Source: [Leptolyngbya] sp. PCC 7376 (GTDB lineage: Bacteria; Cyanobacteriota; Cyanobacteriia; Cyanobacteriales; MRBY01). Taken from it: a DNA stretch of 64,000 bases. Shown here one piece after another: positions 27,581 to 34,372 of the stretch. The stretch covers positions 62,001 to 126,000 of the forward strand of contig NC_019683.1 in assembly GCF_000316605.1 (NCBI RefSeq), given 5' to 3'. Position numbers and translations under genes: made by a program. The first letter of the stretch is position 1; each line of letters begins with the position of its first letter. The notes under the pieces were generated by a model. The model saw only the letters and a list, made by a program, of their open reading frames with translations, had not been told where the DNA came from and made no database searches.

Positions 27581-28597
27581 CTAGGCTATAAAATTAGAAT
27601 CTACATGCTCTCTAATGAGGCTTCGTAACTCTTCAATAGTTAAAAATGTCTTATTGTCACCGGAATTATAGTTCATGCCCAATGGCACTGGCTTAGCTTC
27701 TGTGTGATGGCAATAATCTTCGACGGTATAACGTTCAGTGATAGGAAGTATTGCGTAATATTTACCTAGATCAATTGTTGTATAGGAATCAGAAGCTGTA
27801 ATCATTTCTTCATGGATCTTTTCTCCTGGACGAATGCCAACATCCACTTGTTCACAATCCGGGGCGATCGCTGTTGCTACATCAGTGATTCGATAGGATG
27901 GAATCTTAGGAACAAATATTTCTCCTCCCCAAGCATTGAGGATCGTCCATAGAACCATCTTGACTCCTTCTTCAAGGGAAATATTAAAGCGGGTCATACG
28001 TCTGTCTGTAATGGGTAGTTTGCCTTCACTGCGTTTTTTCAGGAAAAAAGGAATTACTGAACCCCGAGAGCCCATAACATTACCATAGCGAACTACACTA
28101 AATCGGATATCTCTACCACCACATACATTATTCGCAGCGATAAATAATTTATCTGAGCAAAGTTTGCTTGCTCCATATAAATTCACTGGAGCAGCCGCTT
28201 TATCAGTGGAAAGTGCCACTACATTTTTCACTCTGGTATCTAGAGCTGCTTGAATGACATTTTCGGCACCAAGCACATTGGTACGAATACACTCCATCGG
28301 ATTGTATTCTGCAGTTGGGACCTGTTTAAGAGCAGCTGCATGGACAACAATATCAATTTGTTCAAACGCTCTAGTCAGACGAGATTGATCACGAACATCA
28401 CCAATGAAATAGCGCAACCCTGGGTATTGCTTAGGTGAAAAAACTTGAGACATTTCAAACTGTTTCAACTCATCCCGGGAATAAATAACTAAACGTTTGA
28501 TTTCGGGGAATTGTTTAAGGATGGTTGCCACAAATTGTTTGCCAAAAGAGCCTGTACCTCCTGTAATGAGGATAGAACTATTTGTATTGATCTTCAT
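27581..28597 (-). CDS. pseB: UDP-N-acetylglucosamine 4,6-dehydratase (inverting)
   Basis: 338 residues of the short-chain dehydrogenase superfamily with 'ILITGGTGSFGKQFVATIL' (NADP-binding loop). The Lys of the catalytic triad lies in 'STDKAAAPVNLYGASK', where a D-K pair replaces the usual Ser-Tyr arrangement, as in PseB/FlaA1. It makes the first committed step, UDP-GlcNAc to the 4-keto-L-arabino sugar. As first gene of the minus-strand cluster it should carry the operon promoter in 28598-28720. Confidence 0.94.
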   Translation of the reverse strand: MKINTNSSILITGGTGSFGKQFVATILKQFPEIKRLVIYSRDELKQFEMSQVFSPKQYPGLRYFIGDVRDQSRLTRAFEQIDIVVHAAALKQVPTAEYNPMECIRTNVLGAENVIQAALDTRVKNVVALSTDKAAAPVNLYGASKLCSDKLFIAANNVCGGRDIRFSVVRYGNVMGSRGSVIPFFLKKRSEGKLPITDRRMTRFNISLEEGVKMVLWTILNAWGGEIFVPKIPSYRITDVATAIAPDCEQVDVGIRPGEKIHEEMITASDSYTTIDLGKYYAILPITERYTVEDYCHHTEAKPVPLGMNYNSGDNKTFLTIEELRSLIREHVDSNFIA

Positions 28598-28720
28598 GAA
28601 TTTCTTCGTTTAAACACTAAAGCTAAGTTTGTATTTACAAGTGAGAAAAATCGCTTTAAGTAAATTCTTTGCTCAGGGAAATATATCCTCTATGTGTAGA
28701 TCATTAGATATATACAGTAA

Positions 28721-28852
28721 GAGGATGTCTGAAAAGGGTCTAGTCGTAACTTTTATCGGAATGACCTGAACGAAAAAACAAGTCTTTCAGGCGATCAATC
28801 TAGTGGAAATCACACAGTATTTAGCGTACATAAAGACTTTTCAGACATCCTC
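28721..28852 (+). mobile_element. MITE, copy 1 (132 bp)
   Basis: Perfect 16-bp inverted ends GAGGATGTCTGAAAAG / CTTTTCAGACATCCTC, flanked by TAA on both sides (28718-28720 and 28853-28855). It lies in the 471-bp gap upstream of pseB, between the operon and psb32, so it may sit in or near the pseB promoter. The rest of that gap (28598-28720 and 28856-29068) shows only AT-rich sequence and a purine-rich stretch near 29000-29040 that could fold. No ORF. Confidence 0.92.
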
Positions 28853-29068
28853 TAAGATTTTGGTATTGTTGATTTACTTAAACATAATAAATCTGCTTTC
28901 TGAGAGCAAGCTCTTAACAAGAAACCAAGATGGATAAGATATGCAAAAGAATCGTAATTAAGTGTTTATTTGTAGATTATTGGATATTGAGCTAATAGGA
29001 AGAGAGAAAATTTTTTGTTGAAGTTTTTTCTTCTCTCTCTACCAACTTTGGAATCTGTGCTAAGAAAT

Positions 29069-29767
29069 TTAGCGGACATACCACCAATATGTTCCCATCG
29101 GAATTGCTGTTGCTAGTACAAGCAGAACAATTAACCAAATAGTTGAGCTGGTTGTTTTTGTATCTTCTGCTTTTGTAAAGGTGCTTTCGACATTGATTTC
29201 CGCAATTTGTGGAGGACCAGGATCTTCCTGTCCTGCAAAGATTGTACCCACTCGTGCTTTAGCATCTAGCAATGCTTGGTTATAGGCACTATTGCGCAGA
29301 GGATAACCAACGGTTTGTTCTCCAATGCTTTTAATGATTTCGGAGGAGAAGTCTGTTTTGAGATTTTCTCCGAGGGCGATCGCCACATTATTTGTGAGTA
29401 CATCGAGGGTGATCACCATTTCATCTGCACCATCAGCCGCATCAGGGAACCACTTTGCAAAAACTTTCTCTGCAAACTCAGACATGGTTTGACCATAATC
29501 AAGGCGACGGATAGCAACAAGATGCAAACCTTTACCTGTTGACGCTGCGAGTTCTTCTAGTTCGCGGTTAAGACGACTATCATTTGCACGACTAATCGAA
29601 TCAGCTTGATCCACTAGCCAGATAGGCTGCTCCGGAGTGGCATAAGGAATATCATAAACACCTGTTGCATGGGCCGGCAGTACCCAGCCGCCAAAAGCTA
29701 GCACCATTGATGCCAGCCATAGACCTACCTGTTTCCACTTTTTGGTGGTTTTGGTTTGACTCATCAT
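29069..29767 (-). CDS. psb32: TPM-domain protein, Psb32-like PSII repair factor
   Basis: 232 residues: signal peptide (residues 1-36, ending 'PAHATGVYD'), a TPM domain (about 45-180, 'WLVDQADSISRANDSRLNRELEEL' pattern and 'TDFSSEIIKSIGEQTVG') and a C-terminal membrane span (about 208-226). This is the layout of cyanobacterial Psb32, a thylakoid lumen protein that protects photosystem II during photodamage and repair. The neighbour psaL supports a photosynthetic role. It begins with two Met; either could be the start. Confidence 0.82.
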   Translation of the reverse strand: MMSQTKTTKKWKQVGLWLASMVLAFGGWVLPAHATGVYDIPYATPEQPIWLVDQADSISRANDSRLNRELEELAASTGKGLHLVAIRRLDYGQTMSEFAEKVFAKWFPDAADGADEMVITLDVLTNNVAIALGENLKTDFSSEIIKSIGEQTVGYPLRNSAYNQALLDAKARVGTIFAGQEDPGPPQIAEINVESTFTKAEDTKTTSSTIWLIVLLVLATAIPMGTYWWYVR

Positions 29768-29928
29768 AATGACTGTTTCTATCTTTCCAAATTATTGCGG
29801 AACTTATGATTCTTCAAAAAATATCTGGCGATCGCCTTACTTTCAGACAAAAAAACAGAATGATTGTTTTTCGAAGCAAAAATAAAAATGAATTGTCCCT
29901 ATTATCTCATCCAGATCGAATCGCCGTG

Positions 29929-29957
29929 AAAAAGCCCAGCAGAAATCCGCTAGGCTC
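29929..29957 (-). terminator. Rho-independent terminator downstream of psaL
   Basis: On the minus strand AGCC-T-AGC pairs with GCT-GGGCT around GGATTTCT and is followed by five T. It lies about 105 bp past the psaL stop and upstream of psb32, so the two genes are probably separate units. Confidence 0.7.
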
Positions 29958-30061
29958 AGTAAAACAGCAAACTCAATAAAAATAATGATTAACCTAAATA
30001 GGCTTATCTAAAGCTCGAATATTTTGACTTAAAAAGAATTAAGCCGCAGATTATCCTAAAA

Positions 30062-30547
30062 CTATGATGACCAAACACCACTAGCGATTTGTACTAGAGG
30101 CTCAACAAAAGGTGTGCCGCAGAGGAAGTACGCGAAGAACGCACCACCACAACCGCCGAGTAAGAAACTACTCGCAAACTCACTCCAACCAGAATCTGTT
30201 CCGAGATCTTCAGGAGGGTTAGGATTTGTCAAAGTCGCAGCGGGAGTACTAACACCAGCGCTACCGTAAAGGGACAGAGCCACAGTCAAAATAGAAACTA
30301 GACCTACTGCCGCTAAAAGACCAGCAATACTTGCGTAGTCGCTGTCCCGTAGAGGACCAAGCACAGCAAAAGGACCATAGACAAAAAAGCCATGGGCCAT
30401 ACCAATCTCCAGACCACGACGTTGCGCCGAGAGACCTTTGCGGTAAGCAGGTAAATTATTTAGAAAAGCTTTAGTAAAAGCAGAAGCATTGACAGGGGTT
30501 GCGAGGTTGCCCACTTGGGGGTCGCCACCATGTGTAATAACATCCAT
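30062..30547 (-). CDS. psaL: Photosystem I subunit XI
   Basis: 161 residues, the standard PsaL with three membrane spans. PsaL lies at the centre of the cyanobacterial PSI trimer and is needed for trimer formation. '[27 protein letters not shown]' (cited in part) and the Gly-rich C-terminal span are conserved. A second, diverged PsaL domain occurs in the fusion protein at 43902-45470. psaL is divergent from psaI rather than downstream of it, which differs from the psaI-psaL order I recall in other cyanobacteria. Confidence 0.97.
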   Translation of the reverse strand: MDVITHGGDPQVGNLATPVNASAFTKAFLNNLPAYRKGLSAQRRGLEIGMAHGFFVYGPFAVLGPLRDSDYASIAGLLAAVGLVSILTVALSLYGSAGVSTPAATLTNPNPPEDLGTDSGWSEFASSFLLGGCGGAFFAYFLCGTPFVEPLVQIASGVWSS

Positions 30548-30803
30548 TGAACGATTAGATTCCTCTCAAAACAAACAAACTCAGAAGAGCTTTCGTATCT
30601 CATATAAATGAATACTTGTAAGGGATTATAAGAGATATTGCGAGGATTACAGGCGTTCTTAGTAAATGGCAACATTAGTTGTATTTAAAGGGTTTTTGCT
30701 TATCTTTTGTAAAGAATCGTAATGTCCTTCTGATCTCGAAGCGCCCTAAAGTACCATTCAAAAGTATCTTGATATCCACTTATTTAAATAAGGTAATTTT
30801 GAT

Positions 30804-30917
30804 ATGACTGGAACATATGCAGCCTCTTTTCTTCCCGCTATGATGGTTCCCATGATGGCTGTTCTTAACTTTGTTGTCTTGGGTCTTCTCTTCAAGTACA
30901 TCGAGTCTGAAGCATAG
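30804..30917 (+). CDS. psaI: Photosystem I subunit VIII
   Basis: A 37-residue single-span membrane protein: MTGTYAASFLPAMMVPMMAV then a hydrophobic run ending 'LLFKYIESEA'. The conserved 'LP' and 'KYIE' ends mark PsaI, which packs against PsaL in the PSI trimer core. It is divergent from psaL; the 256-bp gap holds both promoters. A hairpin terminator follows. Confidence 0.93.
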   Translation: MTGTYAASFLPAMMVPMMAVLNFVVLGLLFKYIESEA

Positions 30918-30980
30918 GAATTTATTCCATCGCCTTGTCTGAGAATTTCAGAACTATTTTTTAAGTCAAGTTTGAATGAT

Positions 30981-31023
30981 ATCCCTGTTGTAATGACTGT
31001 TTAGCAATACACGGGGATTTTTT
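30981..31023 (+). terminator. Rho-independent terminator after psaI
   Basis: ATCCC-TGT pairs with ACA-CGGGGAT around a 22-nt loop and runs into six T. Position, 64 bp after the psaI stop and 34 bp before sixA, fits a single-gene psaI transcript. Confidence 0.6.
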
Positions 31024-31056
31024 GTTGATGATTTTTAGCCAAGGCCATCATTAACT

Positions 31057-31554
31057 ATGGATTTATATTTATTTCGCCATGGGATTGCTGCGGAGCGTTC
31101 TGAGCTGATTCATGATGCGGAACGACCTCTGGTTGCCAAAGGTCAGCGTCGTACTCGGCAAGTTGCAAAGCGGTTGCGGCAAATTGGGGTACAGTTTGAT
31201 GAGATTGTGACGAGTCCTTTATTGCGTGCCCAGCAGACGGCAGATATTCTTCATGAGGAAAAGCTCGGCGATCGCCCCATTTCCTTCCCGCCTCTAGCAC
31301 CCACGGGATCATTTGTAGAAGGTCTTGAGTGGTTAAAGGAATGGCAAAATCGCCATCAAGAATTCGCTAATCTTGTCTGTGTTGGACATCAACCGAACCT
31401 GGGGAATTGGGCCGAACAACTTCTGTGGGGACAAATGGGCGATCGCCTCGTGGTGAAAAAAGCAGGCATTATAGGCATTCATCTCGACCGTCTGACGAAA
31501 CCCGCCTCATGTCATGAACTCTTTTTGCTCACATCGCCAAAATGGCTAATATAA
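31057..31554 (+). CDS. sixA: Phosphohistidine phosphatase SixA
   Basis: 165 residues of the histidine-phosphatase superfamily. 'LYLFRHGIAAERSELI' carries the catalytic RHG near the N-terminus; 'VTSPLLRAQQTADIL' and 'VCVGHQPNLGNWAEQLL' (second His) complete the pocket. SixA proteins remove phosphate from phosphohistidine in His-Asp relay or PTS proteins; the substrate here is unknown. Confidence 0.9.
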   Translation: MDLYLFRHGIAAERSELIHDAERPLVAKGQRRTRQVAKRLRQIGVQFDEIVTSPLLRAQQTADILHEEKLGDRPISFPPLAPTGSFVEGLEWLKEWQNRHQEFANLVCVGHQPNLGNWAEQLLWGQMGDRLVVKKAGIIGIHLDRLTKPASCHELFLLTSPKWLI

Positions 31555-31640
31555 GGAAAAATGGGTTAGTTGAGCCACAGGCACTGAGCAGTCAGGCTTA
31601 TGAAGCCATCTATTATTAAGACCAAGTACAGGTATCGCAT

Positions 31641-32783
31641 ATGACAACTGGTTGTGAATTTAAACCCGGTTTGGAAGGGATTCCTGCCGCCCAATCCAGT
31701 ATCAGTTTTGTTGACGGTAAACAGGGTATCCTTGAATATCGGGGCATCCGCATCGAAGAACTTGCCAAAAAAAGCTCTTTCCTAGAAGTTGCTTACCTCC
31801 TCATCTGGAACAAATTACCGACCGACAGCGAGCTTGAACAATTTAAGTCTGATATTTTGAACCATCGACGGATTAAGTACCGGATTAGGGACATGATGAA
31901 ATGTTTTCCTGAGACGGGACATCCGATGGATGCACTCCAAACCTCTGCGGCGGCTTTAGGTTTATTTTATTCGAGACGTGCCCTTGATAAACCCGACTAT
32001 ATTTACGATGCAGTCGTTCGTCTACTGGCAAAGATTCCGACCATGGTCGCTGCATTTAACCTCATGCGCGAGGGAAACGATCCAGTGCAGCCAAATGACA
32101 GTTTGGACTATGCGGCAAATTTTCTGTACATGATGACAGAGAAACGTCCCCATGACTATCAATCAAAAATTTTTGATACTTGTCTAACGCTCCATGCGGA
32201 ACACACGATGAATGCCTCGACATTCTCCGCGATGGTGACAGCCTCGACATTAACTGATCCTTATGCGGTAATGGCTTCGGCTGTGGGCACATTAGCAGGG
32301 CCGCTTCATGGTGGTGCGAATGAAGAAGTGTTACTGATGCTCGAACAGATTGGCTCCATTGATAATGTGCAGTCCTATGTCGATGAATGTGTGGCAAATA
32401 AGCAAAAAATTATGGGCTTTGGTCACCGTGTTTATAAGGTGAAAGATCCCCGCGCGGTCATTCTGCAAGGTTTAGCAGAGCAGTTGTTTGAGCTAGAGGG
32501 TGAAGATCCTTACTACAAAGTTGCTTTAGAGCTCGAAAAAGTTGTTGAGGCGAAATACGGTCAAAAGGGTATTTATGCCAATGTCGATTTCTACTCTGGT
32601 TTGGTGTACCGGAAATTAGGAATTCCGAGTGATTTATTTACGCCTTTGTTTGCGATCGCCCGAGTAGCTGGTTGGTTAGCGCACTGGAAAGAGCAGCTTG
32701 GTGTGAATCGTATTTTCCGTCCCACGCAGCAATATACGGGTGTCCATGATCAGCCCTATATTCCTCTAGAAGAGCGGATGTAA
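31641..32783 (+). CDS. gltA: Citrate synthase
   Basis: 380 residues, dimer-type length. It condenses oxaloacetate and acetyl-CoA to citrate, feeding 2-oxoglutarate to nitrogen assimilation. Catalytic His boxes are 'LHAEHTMNASTF', 'GPLHGGANEEV' and 'MGFGHRVYKVKDPRA', with the catalytic Asp in 'NVDFYSGLVY'. A lipoprotein gene starts 4 bp after it and nadK follows, suggesting one operon. Confidence 0.97.
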   Translation: MTTGCEFKPGLEGIPAAQSSISFVDGKQGILEYRGIRIEELAKKSSFLEVAYLLIWNKLPTDSELEQFKSDILNHRRIKYRIRDMMKCFPETGHPMDALQTSAAALGLFYSRRALDKPDYIYDAVVRLLAKIPTMVAAFNLMREGNDPVQPNDSLDYAANFLYMMTEKRPHDYQSKIFDTCLTLHAEHTMNASTFSAMVTASTLTDPYAVMASAVGTLAGPLHGGANEEVLLMLEQIGSIDNVQSYVDECVANKQKIMGFGHRVYKVKDPRAVILQGLAEQLFELEGEDPYYKVALELEKVVEAKYGQKGIYANVDFYSGLVYRKLGIPSDLFTPLFAIARVAGWLAHWKEQLGVNRIFRPTQQYTGVHDQPYIPLEERM

Positions 32784-32787
32784 GCTG

Positions 32788-33396
32788 ATGAAGAACGGTG
32801 TTTCTTTTCAGTGGGTTGCGGCTGTCGCTCTAGTTGGAAGTCTTTGGGGTTGTGCTGGAAGTATGAGTCCTCCTGATTCTTCTTTGGCGATCGCCCCTAA
32901 TGAGCAATGGCAAATTTTGCAGAATGAAGGCATTCAGCTAGAAATTCCACCAGGGTTTGTGGCGGGTGTGCCTGGACTCCAGCTGGAAGAGTTACAGGCA
33001 AGTTTGGTTGCTGGAGGATTTGATGATCGTACAGATTGGTTAGCGCAAAACGCAGAAAAGATTGATTTGTTAGCGTTTCAGAAAAGTGGCGATCAACTTG
33101 CGACCCTTAATGTTGTTCGTGCTGGGCGATCGCCAGAAGAAACATTAGAAAACTATTTAGATCAACAGGTCTCAAGGCTCGAAGCAGCAGGGATTGTGGT
33201 TGAGTCACAGATAGTTGAGAGAGACGGCAAGGTTGGAGAGTTGCGTCTGACTGGAACAGACCAACAGCAAATAATTTATGTCTATCCCAGCACTGAAGAC
33301 TTTTGGGTTCTCACCTATAGTGGTGGTGAGTCGCTCGCAGAAAACACAATTGAGCGCATCAGTTATAGCGTCGAGATTCTCACTGAGTCAGAATAA
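32788..33396 (+). CDS. Putative lipoprotein
   Basis: 202 residues, not recognised as a named family. A signal peptide with a lipobox-like 'LVGSLWGCAG' (Cys about residue 22) suggests a lipid-anchored envelope protein; the rest is soluble. It contains a sequence reminiscent of PsbP-like/'DUF' folds ('LATLNVVRAG...LENYLDQQVSRLEAAGI'), but too weak to name. It is tightly packed between gltA (4 bp) and nadK (3 bp), likely in one operon. Confidence 0.7.
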   Translation: MKNGVSFQWVAAVALVGSLWGCAGSMSPPDSSLAIAPNEQWQILQNEGIQLEIPPGFVAGVPGLQLEELQASLVAGGFDDRTDWLAQNAEKIDLLAFQKSGDQLATLNVVRAGRSPEETLENYLDQQVSRLEAAGIVVESQIVERDGKVGELRLTGTDQQQIIYVYPSTEDFWVLTYSGGESLAENTIERISYSVEILTESE

Positions 33397-33399
33397 ATT

Positions 33400-34320
33400 G
33401 TGAAATTAGGTCAAGTCATCATCGCCTATAAGGCAGGCAATAGCCTCGCAAAAACATGGGCGCAACGATGTGCATTGGAGCTTGAAGCCCTTGACTGTAA
33501 GGTTTTGATGGGGCCGAGTGGTTTCAAAGATAATCCCTATCCTGTTTTTCTGGCCTCTGTCACCAAACCCATTGATCTCGCAATTGTGCTCGGTGGTGAT
33601 GGCACTGTGTTGGCCGCAGCGCGACATTTATCCGTTGAAGGGATTCCCATTTTGGCGGTGAATGTGGGTGGGCATTTGGGTTTTTTAACGGAGCCAATTG
33701 AGCAAATTCAAGATAGTGAAAAGCTTTGGGAACGCTTACAAACTGATGTGTATGCTGTACAGCAACGGATGATGCTCGAAGCGTCAATTTGCGAAGGCGA
33801 TCGCCACGACCCTGAGATTGTTAGTGAGCCATATTTTGCATTGAATGAAATGTGTGTAAAACCGGCTGCCGTAGACCGGATGCCCACAGCGGTATTCGAG
33901 ATGGAAGCGGATAATACCATCGTTGACCAATATCATGGTGATGGTTTATTAGTGGCTACTTCGACTGGTTCAACTTGTTATACAGCCTCTGCTAATGGCC
34001 CGATTATGCACCCTGGTTTGGAGGCGATCGCCGTCACACCAATTTGTCCGTTGAGCTTATCCAGTCGGCCGATTGTGTTACCTGCGGGAACAAGCGTCGA
34101 TATTTGGCCATTGGGTCCCTATGAACTGAATAATAAATTATGGGCTGATGGGTCATTGGGTACATCGATTTGGCCAGGGCAGTGGGTCAATATTCGTAAA
34201 GCGCGCTGCTATTGCAAATTTATTGTGCTGCGAAAAAGCTATTCTTTTTACCGGACTATCCGTGAAAAGCTTCAATGGCAAGGATCTCGCATTCACCACA
34301 ATGCAAATGACCATAATTAA
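33400..34320 (+). CDS. nadK: NAD kinase
   Basis: 306 residues. It phosphorylates NAD to NADP. The 'LGGDGTVLAAAR' motif and 'DGLLVATSTGSTCYTASANG' are the two family signatures. It starts with GTG 3 bp after the lipoprotein stop, so translation is probably coupled. Cyanobacteria usually have two NAD kinases; which type this is cannot be decided here. Confidence 0.95.
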   Translation: MKLGQVIIAYKAGNSLAKTWAQRCALELEALDCKVLMGPSGFKDNPYPVFLASVTKPIDLAIVLGGDGTVLAAARHLSVEGIPILAVNVGGHLGFLTEPIEQIQDSEKLWERLQTDVYAVQQRMMLEASICEGDRHDPEIVSEPYFALNEMCVKPAAVDRMPTAVFEMEADNTIVDQYHGDGLLVATSTGSTCYTASANGPIMHPGLEAIAVTPICPLSLSSRPIVLPAGTSVDIWPLGPYELNNKLWADGSLGTSIWPGQWVNIRKARCYCKFIVLRKSYSFYRTIREKLQWQGSRIHHNANDHN

Positions 34321-34372
34321 TCGCAAAAAATCTTCCAACAGAAATTCCCCTTAAGTCGATAGAATCGGCAAC

